Origin: Geotalea toluenoxydans JCM 15764
GTDB lineage: Bacteria > Desulfobacterota > Desulfuromonadia > Geobacterales > Geobacteraceae
Length of the DNA stretch: 64,000 nt
Direction: 5' to 3'
NCBI RefSeq assembly: GCF_001311985.1
Contig: NZ_BBCJ01000021.1
Span: 1-64,000 of the forward strand
The notes beneath the pieces were generated by a model. It saw nothing but the letters and a program-made list of their open reading frames with translations, was not told where the DNA came from and searched no databases. Position numbers and translations under genes: made by a program. Below, in pieces: positions 37,301 to 48,186 of this stretch (its first letter is position 1; each line of letters starts with the position of its first letter).

Positions 37301-38903
37301 TCAGCTAAGATTAAGCCTGCGCAGAACCCGCCCCGGTCTCCGCCCGGTAAGTTTTCCGTCCCAGATCACCGGTTCCCCGGCCACGAAGAGATGTACGATG
37401 CCGGTGGCATAGCTGTGTGGGTCGGCATAATCAGCCTGGTCCCTGACCGTTGCCGGATCGAAGAGGACCAGATCGGCGGCATAACCCTCCCGCACCAGCC
37501 GCGGTCGCTCAGCCCCAAGCGGGATGCCGGCAGTCCGGTCATCTTGTGGACAGCTGCCTCCAGTGACAGCAGGTTTTCCTCCCGCACATAGCGCCCAAGG
37601 ACTCGGGTAAAAGTACCATAGGAGCGGGGATGGGTCGCTTCACCAGAGGCATCCACGGCATTGAGGCCATGGCCGTCGGAGCCAACCATGACTGCCGGAT
37701 CGGCGAGAATGGCTGCCACATCCTCCTCGGCCATGGAAAAGAAGATGGCCCCCACCTCCCCTTTCTCTTCCACCAATAGCCTGATCACCACTTCGGCGCC
37801 GTTGCACCCCCAGCAGTCGGCAATCTCGGCGATAGTCTTGCCGGAGAGATGGCGGTTTTGCCCGGAGCGGCAATTGCTGATCATGATTCCTGCCGCTCCT
37901 TCGCGGGAAACCATGGCGCTGTCGATTTCAGGTAGAAGCTGATTCCGCAGCTCGGATGCCTGCAGCCGCTGCAAAAGGGAAGCAGCCCCCCCTTCATGTG
38001 CCCACTGTGGAATTACCGCTGCCAGGGTGGTGGCCGAAGCCGCATAGGGATACTGATCGGCAGCGATATCCAGGCCTGTTGCCCGAGCCGCTGCAATTTT
38101 CGTCAATATTTCACCGGCTCGCCCACGATTGCCCCGTCCCATGGCTTTAAGGTGGGAGATCTGCACCCGCACCCCGCTTTCCCTGCCTATGGCCATGGCT
38201 TCTTCAAGGGCCGTCATCAGCCTTCACCTTCGCTGCGGATGTGGCTTGTATAGAGCGCCCCGCAGGCGACCAGCGTACGGGCAAGGGCAATCAGTTCATC
38301 CGTGTCGGCATAGCTCCCCGGCGGATAGATAAGTCCGGTGGACATGCCCCATGCTCCCTGCTGCAGGGCTATTTTCAACGTTACCTGTATCTGCTCCAGC
38401 TCGGCGGGGGTCGGCGGCCGGCTTTCCATGCCCATGGCAGCCATACGCAGGGAAGCATGCCCCACCAGCGGCGCCACGTTGATCCCGATCCCCGGCCTCT
38501 CCACCGCCTCGCTCCAGGAGGCGAGGTCATTCCAGGCAATGCCGCCCGCGGGCTGGCAGAAGTCGTGCAGCGCCAGATATTCGGCCAGTTGACGCTCTCC
38601 CCGTGGAGCCACCGGGAAAAAGCTCAGCCCGCAATTACCGGTCACCTCCAGGGTAACCCCCTGAAAAGCCTTGCTTTCCACCAGCGGATATCGAAAAAGG
38701 GTCATGTCCGAGTGGCTGTGGATGTCGATGAATCCCGGAGCCAACACAAGGCCGGCCGCATCCACAACCTTGTCTGCAGCGAGCCGGGAATTTCCTCGGT
38801 CGACGGCAAGAATGCGTCCCTCTGCCATCAGAACATCAGCCGTACAGGCGGGTCCTCCGCTGCCGTCAACCACCGTTGCGCCTTTTATTAGCAGAGAATT
38901 CAT
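37301..38903 (-). CDS. N-acyl-D-amino-acid deacylase (D-aminoacylase), two indels
   Basis: About 534 residues. GGAGGTGGATCG before the ATG. Amidohydrolase-fold metal motifs: PGFIDIHSHSD at residues about 55-65, TGNCG with the bridging Cys, SHIRSEGE, 'QISHLKAMG' and VGSDGHGL. Indels near 38218 and 37500 split the gene; the C-terminal part 'YAADLVLFDPATVRD' is a typical amidohydrolase end. It frees D-amino acids from N-acyl forms, for example from peptidoglycan turnover. It is upstream of the permease gene in one operon. Confidence 0.85.
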
Positions 38904-39180
38904 CGATCCACCTCCGGCAGCCCCCCTTCAAGGAGGCGAACTTATCCTACGGTAATTTTCCGGGAGATAAAAGGGGAAAAAGAGTCAATATCTTCACTTG
39001 AAATGACCAGTCACCTCTGCTACCATTAAAAACACCTTATATTTACCGGAGTCCGACTGGAACCCGCCAGGATAGTCCGTCAATAATTAATGAAAGAGTG
39101 ATTTTTTTCTTTATCGAGCCGGTCGCCGTGTGGCATTATCTCCATCCGGCATCACACCCCTTTGCGTCAGGAGAATCCAT

Positions 39181-40169
39181 ATGCCTATCCTTGTAACAGG
39201 CGGCTGCGGCTACATCGGCAGCCATGTTGTCCGTCAGCTCAGTGAAGCGGGGCTTGAAGTAATTGTCTATGACAACCTTTCCACCGGTTCTGCCGAGGCC
39301 CTTGTCAACGGCGAAAGACTCATTGTTGGAGAACTGTCCGACACGGAAATGTTGGAACAGGTTTTTCGCGCTCACTCACCGAAAACCGTTCTTCATTTTG
39401 CCGCTGCCATCGTCGCCCCGGAGTCGGTTTCCGACCCGCTCAAATACTATGGCAACAACACCTGCAATACCATGAACCTGCTCAGAACCTGCGTCAAATT
39501 TGGCGTGGAGCGTTTTATCTTTTCCAGCACCGCGGCCGTCTATGGTCTCCCTGAAGAGGGGGTGGCTTCGGAGGAGTCTCCGACAGTCCCCATCAACCCT
39601 ATGGGACCTCCAAACTCATGAGCGAATGGATGCTCAGGGATACCGCCCTGGCCCATGGCCTGAAATATGTGGCGCTACGGTATTTCAACGTTGCTGGAGC
39701 TGACCCTGAAGCGCGCATGGGCCAGAGGACCCCCGACGCCACCCATTTGATCAAGGTATGCTGCCAGGCGGCCCTGGGAATGCGGCAGCAGGTCTCCATC
39801 TATGGCACCGATTACCCTACCCCCGACGGTACCGGCATTCGCGACTATATCCACGTGGAGGATCTGGCTTCCGCCCATCTGGCCGCCTTGCGCTACCTGG
39901 AAAACGGAGGGCGCTCCGAAATCATCAATGTGGGCTACGGACAAGGATCAAGTGTCCGGGAGGTGGTCCAGGTGGTACGCCGCGTATCGGGAGTGGAATT
40001 CACGGCAGTGGAGTCGCCACGCCGTCCCGGCGACCCGGCCTCCCTCATTGCCAGGGCAGATTACGCCCGTAATCTCCTTAAATGGACCCCTCGCCATGAC
40101 AACCTGACGCAAATCGTTACCGATGCCTGGCGTTGGGAGCAGAAACTCTTCAAGGGGAAGCACCCGTAA
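39181..40169 (+). CDS. galE: UDP-glucose 4-epimerase (frameshifted at the active site)
   Basis: About 329 residues. The ATG at 39181 follows CAGGAGAATCCAT. NAD-binding TGGCGYIGSH, catalytic Ser in FSSTAAVYG. At about 39600 one T is missing in AACCCTATGGG; the repaired text gives NPYGTSKLMSE, the YxxxK motif whose Tyr is the catalytic base. Later motifs RYFNVAGADP and RDYIHVEDLA are normal. It interconverts UDP-glucose and UDP-galactose for surface polysaccharides. Confidence 0.9.
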
Positions 40170-40197
40170 CTTCCAACGCCAATGTCACCTTCCACTG

Positions 40198-40221
40198 CCC
40201 CGTCCACCTTTCCGGACGGGG
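40198..40221 (+). terminator. Terminator-like hairpin after galE
   Basis: CCCCGTCC / GGACGGGG eight-base stem with an eight-base loop. There is no clear T-run after it, so its strength is uncertain. Confidence 0.5.
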
Positions 40222-40379
40222 TCCCATCACCTCCGCCAGCCTTTTTCGTCCGCCCCGTTCCAGCAATACCTAAATAACGGCAATAGATTGCATTCTCCTA
40301 CCCGTGTGTTATTAGTTTGGAATACCAAGTTAGCTAATTCTAACAGAAGCCTGAGCGTGGGGCTGATGGAGGAGACACA

Positions 40380-41132
40380 ATGGAAGCTGCAACTGGAGCA
40401 ACCCGGAGTGGCTTGGAAAGAGGGGCAAAACAGCATGGAAAGGAGCGTATCAATGTGGGCCGAAATGAGAGGACCGCATCCATGATTGGTGGGGCGGCGC
40501 TTGCCGTTTCAGGGCTGACAAAGCTGGCCCACAAGCGGATTCTGCCTGGAATGGCACTGATGGCAGCAGGAGGGATGTTCCTCTACCGCGGCAAAACTGG
40601 CCATTGCAATCTGTTCGAGGCCATGGGTGTCGACACCGCCGGCACTGATGACAAGGGACTGAACGTGGAGAAGGTGCTGACCATCAACCGCTCTCCCCAG
40701 GAAGTCTATGACTTCTGGCATAATTTCGAGAACATCCCCAGGTTCATGCGTCACCTGGATACCGTCCGCACCACCGGCGTCCGCACCTCCCATTGGAAAG
40801 CAAAGGGGCCGGCCGGGGTAACGGTTGAATGGGATGCAGAGATACTGGAAGATTACCCGGGGCAAAGGATCAGCTGGCAATCCCTTGGCAACGCCGATAT
40901 CCCCAACGAAGGGTCGGTGGAATTCATGGAAGCCCCTGGTGGACGCGGCACCGAGCTGAAGGTTAATCTCACCTATCGCCCCCCCGGTGGAGCTGCCGGG
41001 AAAATAGCGGCCAGGGTTGCCCACGGCATCAATTCCCAGGTCATCGAAGAGGACCTGAAACGCCTGAAGCAGATTATGGAGACCGGAGAAACCGCCACGG
41101 CGGCCTACAGGGGAAGTGAAACCTTCCACTGA
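40380..41132 (+). CDS. SRPBCC-domain protein with N-terminal DUF2892-like membrane hairpin
   Basis: 250 residues, GGAGGAGACACA before the ATG. Residues about 25-80 hold two hydrophobic helices ([35 protein letters not shown]), the DUF2892 form. Residues 95-235 are a START/SRPBCC-type fold: [15 protein letters not shown], '[13 protein letters not shown]', [16 protein letters not shown]. Such proteins are usually found next to zinc alcohol dehydrogenases, as here (34 bases downstream). Ligand unknown. Confidence 0.82.
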   Translation: MEAATGATRSGLERGAKQHGKERINVGRNERTASMIGGAALAVSGLTKLAHKRILPGMALMAAGGMFLYRGKTGHCNLFEAMGVDTAGTDDKGLNVEKVLTINRSPQEVYDFWHNFENIPRFMRHLDTVRTTGVRTSHWKAKGPAGVTVEWDAEILEDYPGQRISWQSLGNADIPNEGSVEFMEAPGGRGTELKVNLTYRPPGGAAGKIAARVAHGINSQVIEEDLKRLKQIMETGETATAAYRGSETFH

Positions 41133-41166
41133 ACCGGCCACCCCACACATAGGAAAAGGAGGCTCT

Positions 41167-42359
41167 ATGAAGGCTGTTTGCTGGCACGGGAAGCACAATG
41201 TGCAGGTAGATACTGTTCCGGACCCCCAGATCCTCAATCCTCGTGATGCCATCGTAAAAGTCACCCTCTCCGGCATCTGCGGCTCCGACCTGCATCTCTA
41301 TAACGCAAAGTCCCGACCATGAAAGAAGGAGACATCCTCGGCCATGAGTTCATGGGCGAGGTTGTCGAGGTGGGCTCAGCCATTACTTCAATCAGCCGCG
41401 GCGACCGCGTTATCGTTCCCTTTCCCATAGCCTGCGGCGACTGCTGGTACTGCCAGGAGGGGCTGTGGGCACTCTGCGACAACTCCAACCCCAATTCCTG
41501 GATGCTGGAAAAACTCTATGGAGACACCGGCGCCGGCATCTTCGGTTATTCCCATCTGTACGGCGGCTATGCCGGCGGGCAAGCGGAATATGTCCGTGTC
41601 CCCTTTGCCGACACCGGTCTGGAGAAGGTACCTGCGGAATTGGGCGACGAGAAGGTACTTTTTCTCACCGATATCCTGCCCACCGGTTACCAGGCCGCCG
41701 AAAACTGCAATATTCGGAAAGGGGACACGGTTGCGGTCTGGGGCTGTGGGCCGGTTGGGCTTCTGGCAATGAAATGCGCCTGGCATCTGGGAGCGGGCAA
41801 GGTATTCGCCATAGACCGCTTCCCCGAGCGGCTTGAAATGGCCCGTATCAATTGCAAGGCTGAAACACTCAACTACGAAGAAACCGACATTACGGAAGCG
41901 CTGCACAACATGACCGGCGGGCGGGGCCCCGATTCCTGCATCGATGCCGTCGGCATGGAAGCCCAGGGAACCGGATTCGAAGCAGCCTATGACACAGTCA
42001 AACAGACGCTGCACCTGGAAAATGACCGACCCATTGCCCTGCGCCAGTTGATCAAGGCCTGTCGCAAGGGGGGAACCATCTCTGTGCCGGGCGTATATAG
42101 CGGCTTTGTGGATAAAATGCCCATGGGTGCCATTTTCGCCAAAGGGTTGACCCTCCGCGCCGGACAGACCCACGTCCAGAAGTACCTGCGGCCACTGATG
42201 CGACTGATTGAGACCGGGGAGATCGACTCGTCATTTCTCATCACCCACCGCATGTCCCTGAATGATGCACCCATGGGCTACGAACTCTTCGACCGCAAGC
42301 AGGACGGCTGCGTCAAGATTGTCCTCAGGCCCCAGGGAACCAGTCAGACCGTGCACTGA
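41167..42359 (+). CDS. Zinc-dependent alcohol dehydrogenase 1 (frameshifted)
   Basis: About 397 residues. AAAAGGAGGCTCT before the ATG at 41167. Catalytic zinc ligands CGSDLH and GHEFMGEV; structural zinc [18 protein letters not shown]-binding GCGPVGLLA. One missing G near 41310 splits it; the repaired join is [11 protein letters not shown]. It resembles the glutathione-independent formaldehyde dehydrogenase-like group. It sits between the SRPBCC and hemerythrin genes in a run with uniform ribosome binding sites. Confidence 0.85.
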
Positions 42360-42406
42360 TGGAGGCAGGGCCAACAGAGCTGTTCCAACACTTACAGGAG
42401 GCGGCC

Positions 42407-42922
42407 ATGGCACAGCAATCTCACCAGTTCTTCGAGCTTCTCAAAAATGATCACCGCCGGGCGGAGCAGCTCATGCAGCAGGTCTCCGCCGCATCCCGCG
42501 AACAAAGGCAGGAGCCTTTCATCACCCTGCGTAACGAACTGCAGGCGCACTTCCAGATCGAGGAAAAATTCTTTTATCCGAAACTTCTTCCCATTCAGGA
42601 CATGAAGGCACTGGTGGAAGATGCCCTGGACGAGCACCAGGAGGCCAAGGACCTGCTCTCCCAGCTGGAAAGAATCGGCTTTGCCGCAAAGGACTGGCAG
42701 GAAACCTTCAGTGAGCTTGAGGATGGGATCAGACACCATCACGAGGATGAAGAGCAGGAAATTTTCCCCAAATGCACCCAGTTCCTCAAGGACCAGGAAC
42801 TGACCGACATGGCCCGGAAATCGGTACAGGAAAAGGAGCATTTTCTCACACGCGCTGCCAAATCAAGTTCAGCCAGGCCAGGAGCGAGGAGAAAGCCCAC
42901 AGGAAAAGAAATTCACCCATAG
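42407..42922 (+). CDS. Hemerythrin HHE-domain protein 1
   Basis: 171 residues; AGGAGGCGGCC before the ATG at 42407. Di-iron ligands are spread as in HHE domains: NDHRRAEQL, HFQIEEKFFYP, DEHQEAKDL and RHHHEDEEQEIFP. A basic tail (SSARPGARRKPTG) follows. Likely binds O2, NO or iron during oxidative stress. Similar to the protein at 44802. Confidence 0.87.
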   Translation: MAQQSHQFFELLKNDHRRAEQLMQQVSAASREQRQEPFITLRNELQAHFQIEEKFFYPKLLPIQDMKALVEDALDEHQEAKDLLSQLERIGFAAKDWQETFSELEDGIRHHHEDEEQEIFPKCTQFLKDQELTDMARKSVQEKEHFLTRAAKSSSARPGARRKPTGKEIHP

Positions 42923-42941
42923 GCATGAAAGGAGAAACCAC

Positions 42942-44688
42942 ATGAAACAAGCACGACCCGGCTTGATGGAAGTGATTTTATTATTCATTGCCATGACAAC
43001 TCTTTTAACAGCAGGATGCGGTGGCGGTGGAGGGGGCGCAGCAGCAACACCCAGCGGTACCGCCAGCATTCATATAACCGACGCACCTGACCTGAACTAC
43101 GACCATGTCTGGATTACGGTAACGGAAGCATGGTTCCACAAGCTGGATACCGACGACCTCACCGATGCCGGATGGATCAAGTTTCCCCTGTCAACGCCAA
43201 GAACCATCGATCTTGTCGCCCTCACCGCCGGCCAGACCCAGGAGGTCTGGAGTGGCCTGCAGCTCCCGGCCGGCGAGTACGGACAGATCAGGGTCTTCCT
43301 GGCCCCCACCGAGGGTCCGGCCCGGGCTTCCTTACCCAGCGGGGTCACCTTCAACAACGAGGTTGACTATACTGACAGCACCGGCGCACATAAAGTACCT
43401 CTGCGCATTCCATCCCCCGGACAGGGGATCAAGGTCCTGCCGGAAACGCCGATCATCGTCGCCGGCGGCGACCTGAAGCTGGCGCTGGACTTCAACGTCG
43501 GCGAAGACGTGGTGCAGATCTTCCGCCAGGGACGGATGTCATCGGCGCAGAATCTTGCCGCCGTGCCGACCAGAGCCAAGGAATTCATTCTCAAAGCCCG
43601 TCTGAGATATTTCGACATGAACAGCGCCGGTGCCATAACCGGCACACTGGTGCCTCCTGCAACCGCTTTCGGCAATTCCAGCAGTGCCTTCCGCAATATC
43701 AGCGGCGCCTTTAACAATATGAGCAGTTCCTTCAGGACCGCCTTCCAGAACTATACGGGCAAGAATTTTACAATCAAGGCCGAGCAGGTAAACACGGTAA
43801 CCTCATTGCGCCAATCCCGGCGCGCAACTAGCATCGACAGCAGCGGCCGGTTCACCCTTTACCCGCTGCCGGTTTTCGGCACCGCCACCACCGCCACCTA
43901 TGACCTGGTCATCAGAGGGCGCAACGTGGAAACAATCATCATCAACGGCGTCAAAGTCCACAAGGGAAGCTCGCCGCAGCAGGCTACCGCCGTCAGTTCC
44001 AGGCCAATCAGGCTTACAACCGGCACTGAATTCCCAGCAGATGTCAAAGTCAAACCGGCAGGGGCCGCCGTGACCTTCTACCAGACCCTGCCCACAGACC
44101 CGGTCCCCTATGAGATCCGCTTCAGGCACATCGATCCATTCAGCACCAGCGGCAGTTTCAGCGCTCCCATGGAGCTGTCCTCAGGCCCGCTCCATGTGGG
44201 AGCATTCGCCAATGGGGGACCGATCACCTTCAACCCCGTTACTCCCAACGAAGGGCTGGGCGGTTTCAGAGCCATTGCCACCGCAGAGCTGTTCAACGCC
44301 AGTCAACCCGTAGCTGTCAGCTCCCTGACACCGCTGATCGACTTCGGTACTCTGGCCATCTCGCACCGGCCACGGCCAGAACCATCAGCGGCAAGATCAC
44401 GGTCAAGGATGCGGGGCTTGACCAGGGAATCATGCTCATTACCCACGGCGGCACCCTTGTGGACACCCTGGATCTGAGCGACAAGGTCAAGGTGGTGATA
44501 ATCCTTACACCACCGGCAACTTGCCTGGCGGAACAACCGCTGCACCGCTGTCCGGCGCCTTCTATGACCTGTTCGTCCTCGGCTGGAGCGCAGCTCAGCC
44601 GGATAACACCACCGAAACCGGAAGCGCAACCGGCGTCAACCTGAAGACCGGCAACGGCACCGCCGACATCACCATGTCAAAGCTCTAG
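42942..44688 (+). CDS. DUF4382 lipoprotein (two indels near the C-terminus)
   Basis: About 581 residues. AAAGGAGAAACCAC before the ATG, lipobox LTAGC followed by a poly-Gly run. Residues about 38-185 are a DUF4382 domain: 'ASIHITDAPDLNYDHVWITV' in outline, AGWIKF, 'IDLVALTAG' and GEYGQIRVFL. The middle has Asn/Ser-rich repeats (FGNSSSAFRNISGAFNNMSS) and the end is beta-rich. Indels near 44370 and 44510 hide the C-terminal 100 residues, which end ADITMSKL. Outer-membrane or surface role; function unknown. Confidence 0.75.
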
Positions 44689-44801
44689 ACCTGCCGGAGG
44701 AGGGGCAGCTGCTCCTCCTCCCCACTGGCAGTGCTTCGGCCTGATCAGCACAGACAGCCGTAGGCGTGACAACACCCAACACCCACAAAAGGAGGCATTA
44801 C

Positions 44802-45311
44802 ATGGCCAGAAAACAGAGCTCCGAAACCGACGTTTTCCAGATCCTGCGCACTGACCACCAGGAAGTTAGCAAGCTTATGGACAAGATCAAGCAGGCCGAT
44901 GGACAGCAGAAGCAGCAGCTGTTTTCCCAACTGCAGGAAGAACTCAACAACCACATGGACCAGGAAGAGAGGTTTTTCTACCCGAAGCTGGAAGAAATCG
45001 AAGATCTGGCCGACCTGGTTCAGGATTCCTATGCCGATCACGATGACATCAGACAGATACTGCAGCAGATGAACGAGCAGGACTTCAACTCAGATGAATG
45101 GCAGGCAAACTGCGAAGCACTGGAGGATACCAAGGACGATCACGTGGATGTGGAAGAGGAAGAGATCTTCCCCCAGGCCATGGAACTGGTGGACGCTAGC
45201 GTTTTGAACCAGATCGGCGAGCAGATAGCTGCAGAAAAGGCCAAAACAGTAGAACCAGCAGCAGCCAAGGCGCCAAGGCAACAGAAACGGCCACCCAGAG
45301 CTCATGCATGA
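44802..45311 (+). CDS. Hemerythrin HHE-domain protein 2
   Basis: 169 residues, AAAGGAGGCATTAC before the ATG. Ligand pattern DHQEVSKLM, HMDQEERFFYP, YADHDDI, DDHVDVEEEEIFP. Ala/Lys/Pro-rich C-terminal tail. Paralog of the protein at 42407; both probably answer oxidative or nitrosative stress. Confidence 0.87.
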   Translation: MARKQSSETDVFQILRTDHQEVSKLMDKIKQADGQQKQQLFSQLQEELNNHMDQEERFFYPKLEEIEDLADLVQDSYADHDDIRQILQQMNEQDFNSDEWQANCEALEDTKDDHVDVEEEEIFPQAMELVDASVLNQIGEQIAAEKAKTVEPAAAKAPRQQKRPPRAHA

Positions 45312-45347
45312 CGAGCAGGTGCCCAAACCATGGTAAAGGAGGTATAT

Positions 45348-45787
45348 ATGGACCGTGAAGAGATCCTCGACCAACTGGAAAAACTGATCAAGCTGGATGT
45401 GGATGCCACCCATGCCTATGACCAGGCAATCAAGAACATGGATCAATCCATCGTCCGGGACAAGCTTCTCTCATTCCAGGGAGACCATCGCCGGCACATC
45501 GATGTGCTTTCGGAAAAGATGAGAGAACTGCAGGGTACGCCACCTGACCTGACTGCCGACTTCAAGGGCTTTTTCATCAAGGGATTTACGGCACTGCGCA
45601 GCATGATAGGGGCCAAAGGCGCACTGCAGGCCATGGAAACCAACGAAAGGCTTACCACCTCCACCTATGAGAAAGCAAGCGGCCTGGGCTGGCCAGCGAC
45701 ATTGCCGCAATCGTCCGCTCAAACTGGGCCGACGAGCAGCGCCATCTCTCCTTCATCCGCGAGGCAATCTCGGGAGGCCATGTCTGA
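45348..45787 (+). CDS. Ferritin-like DUF2383-type protein (frameshifted)
   Basis: About 146 residues. AAAGGAGGTATAT before the ATG. Four-helix pattern with DATHAYDQAI, FQGDHRRHIDVLS and, after repair near 45690, an ending in which SNWADEQRHLSFIREA supplies the last Glu/His pair. It lies third in a row of di-iron-type proteins. Role presumably iron or peroxide handling. Confidence 0.75.
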
Positions 45788-45807
45788 TTTTGGGTGATGA
45801 AATTAAA

Positions 45808-45842
45808 AAAAGGGCTTGAATCCAATAGATTCAGGCCCTTTT
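45808..45842. terminator. Bidirectional intrinsic terminator
   Basis: Thirteen-base stem AAGGGCTTGAATC / GATTCAGGCCCTT with flanking A and T runs, between the ferritin-like gene and the convergent DUF2795 gene. Confidence 0.85.
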
Positions 45843-45863
45843 TTCTTTGCCTGCTGGTCCCGG

Positions 45864-46139
45864 TCAGCCTTTTTTGCTTTGCTGGCTCTGCTGCTGTGAT
45901 GATTTGCTCCGGGACGAACCTTGATGTTCCTTGCCGTATGACTTCATTACGTCAGCCATGCTGCCATATTCCCTCTCTTCGAAATTCTGGAGCTGACTGA
46001 TGACTTCCCTGTCCGCATGTTCATGCTGGGCATGCTTGATCAGGTCCTGTTTGCTGGCAGGGAAGCTGATCCCTTTCAGATTCTTGGTGACATTGGCGGG
46101 AGATTGACCGCCGCCGCGTCCGACATTACCTGGAGCCAT
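45864..46139 (-). CDS. DUF2795 protein
   Basis: 91 residues. The ATG at 46139 (MAPGNVGRGG) follows AAAAGGAGGTACGCTT. Core 'LKGISFPASKQDLIKHAQ' and REVISQLQNFEEREYGSMADVMK is the DUF2795 pattern; a Ser/Gln/Lys tail follows. Small cytoplasmic protein of unknown role often found with stress genes. Confidence 0.82.
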   Translation of the reverse strand: MAPGNVGRGGGQSPANVTKNLKGISFPASKQDLIKHAQHEHADREVISQLQNFEEREYGSMADVMKSYGKEHQGSSRSKSSQQQSQQSKKG

Positions 46140-46320
46140 AAGCGTACCTCCTTTTCGTAGATTTGTCGCAGCCTTGTCGGCTCTTAACAATTTTAACACC
46201 GTGCAAAGGCCTGACAACCGCTTTTTTCGCAGTTTACCCCGGATTCAGCGCGTTGCAATGCCCTCCACAACTGCTACACTACCAGTTAACGGGACCTAAT
46301 CCAAGAAGGGAGGTACGGAT

Positions 46321-47543
46321 ATGAAAGCAGTTGTGTGGCACGGAGTGGGCGACATCCGGCTGGATGATGTCGCTGAACCGCGGATCGAACAACAGACCGA
46401 TGCCATCGTCAAGATAACTGCCAGCGCCATCTGCGGCACCGATCTCCACATGGTGCGCGGCACCATGAGCGGGATGAGGCCGGGGACCATTCTCGGCCAC
46501 GAAGGGGTCGGCACAGTGGAAGAGGTCGGTACTGCCGTGCGTAACTTCAAGCCTGGCGACCGGGTTCTTATTCCATCCACCATAGCCTGCGGCTATTGCT
46601 CCTATTGCCGGGACGGCTACTATGCCCAGTGCGATAATGCCAACCCAAACGGCATGCAGGCCGGAACCAGCTTTTTCGGCGGCCCGGAGAAATCCGGCCC
46701 CGTCAACGGCCTGCAGGCGGAGAAAGCGCGGATACCTTTGCCGGGGTAGGCCTGGTCAAAATCCCTGACGGCGTAACCGACGAGCAAGCAATCCTGGTCT
46801 CGGACATCTTTCCGACGGGATACATGGGAGCGGAACTGGCCGAGATAAAACCGGGCAACACGGTGGCAATCTTCGGCTGCGGACCTGTTGGCCAGTTCGC
46901 CATCACCAGCGCCAAACTATTCCAGGCCGGCAGGATCTTCGCCGTTGACTGCATCCCCTCTCGATTGGAAAAAGCACGGGAACAGGGAGCCGAGGTAATC
47001 GACTTTTCCAAGGAGGATCCGGTGCAGATGATCCGGGAGATGACCGGGGGGATCGGCTGCGATCGTGCCATCGACGCCGTCGGAGTCGATGCGGAAGCGC
47101 CTCACACTGGCCCGGCAGTGAGGGAGGCGAAGGAACACGAAGAGGAATTCAGGCAGGAGGTGGCCCACGTGGCGCCCCAGACCAATATCAGCGGTGACAA
47201 CTGGCATCCCGGCGATGCTCCATCCATGACCCTCATCTGGGGGGTGGAGTGCCTGGCCAAGGCGGGCACCTTTTCCGTTATCGGCGTTTATCCGGAGAGT
47301 GTGACCCTTTTCCCCATCGGCATGGCCATGAACAAGAACCTCACCATCAAGATGGGCAACTGCAACCATCGCAAATATATTCCGTTCCTGCTGGACATGG
47401 TCAGAAGCGGCACGGTCGATCCGGTCAGGATATTGACCAGGAGAGAACCCCTCACCTCGGCGGTGGATGCATACCGAGCCTTCGACATGCGCCAGTCGGG
47501 CTGGCTGAAGGTGGAGTTGCAGACGAGCGAGATGACACACTAG
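46321..47543 (+). CDS. Zinc-dependent alcohol dehydrogenase 2 (frameshifted)
   Basis: About 407 residues. AAGGGAGGTACGGAT before the ATG. CGTDLH and GHEGVGTVEEVG (catalytic zinc), CGYCSYCRDGYYAQC (structural zinc), GCGPVGQFA (NAD). A missing T near 46735 splits it; the repaired join is RIPFAGVGLVKIP. Paralog of the gene at 41167. Substrate unknown. Confidence 0.85.
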
Positions 47544-47706
47544 AAGGTTGCTGAAAACTCTGCAGGGGCTGGCCTGGGCCGACTCGGCCACAGGCCGGCC
47601 AGTCGGGATGATTTATGAGCCGATCACCTCATCCATTCGTGACAGAGCAGCCGCGGCAGGCAATCAATTATTTTTAAAACAAAGTTTGTTTTAGCAAAGA
47701 TTTAGC

Positions 47707-47745
47707 TTGACAGTATTATGGTATTGAAGTACTTTTTTACCACAA
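47707..47745 (+). promoter_or_regulatory. Sigma70-type promoter of the tungstoenzyme operon
   Basis: TTGACA at 47707-47712, 17-base spacer, TACTTT at 47730-47735, then TTTACCACAA. The start would fall in the last block, about 15 bases before the first riboswitch. The same order and spacing recur on the minus strand at 61431-61469. Confidence 0.8.
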
Positions 47746-47756
47746 AATATGATTAG

Positions 47757-47920
47757 TCTCCGAGCCGCGGCGCCTAAAGGGAAATTCTCCATGGCGGTCC
47801 GGCCTGTGGGTATCGCTGGAAACGGCCTTGCCTTCCTTATGAAAAGGGGACCTGAGCGGTGCGGAGGTATATCTGCACCGTCAAGGGGCCTTTCTATCCA
47901 GAGATGCCCCTTTTGTTTTT
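47757..47920 (+). promoter_or_regulatory. Molybdenum/tungsten cofactor riboswitch, unit 1, with terminator
   Basis: Aptamer P1 pairs CTCCGAGCCGC (47758-47768) with GCGGTGCGGAG (47856-47866). Between them are the Moco-motif landmarks: CCTAAAGGGAA, CATGGCGGTCCGGCC, CGCTGGAAACGGC and TGCCTTCC. A terminator-like hairpin (GGGGC at 47885, GCCCC at 47906, then TTTTGTTTTT) follows. The terminator stem is less perfect than in units 2 and 3. Confidence 0.82.
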
Positions 47921-47973
47921 CCCACTGCAGGCCACAGGCAGATTGCTGCAGGAAGTTCGAAAATCTGAAACAG

Positions 47974-48135
47974 TCTCCGAGCCGCGGCGCCTAAAGGGAA
48001 TTCCCATGGCGGTCCGGCCTACGGGTACCGCTGGAAACGGCGATGCCTTCCTTATGCAAAGGGGACCCAGCGGCGCGGAGCTATGTCTGCGCCGTCAAGG
48101 GGCCTCTCTATCACAAGAGGCCCCTTTTGTTTTTC
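47974..48135 (+). promoter_or_regulatory. Molybdenum/tungsten cofactor riboswitch, unit 2, with terminator
   Basis: P1 is CTCCGAGCCGC (47975-47985) with GCGGCGCGGAG (48070-48080). The same inner landmarks are present. A perfect terminator stem GGGGCCTCT / AGAGGCCCC (48099-48124) is followed by TTTTGTTTTT. The 3' arm of P1 can instead pair with GCGCCG at 48090, which may be the switching step. Confidence 0.85.
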
Positions 48136-48186
48136 CCACTGCAGCCACAGGAAGGTTGCTGCAGGAAGTTCGAAAATTTGAAACCG

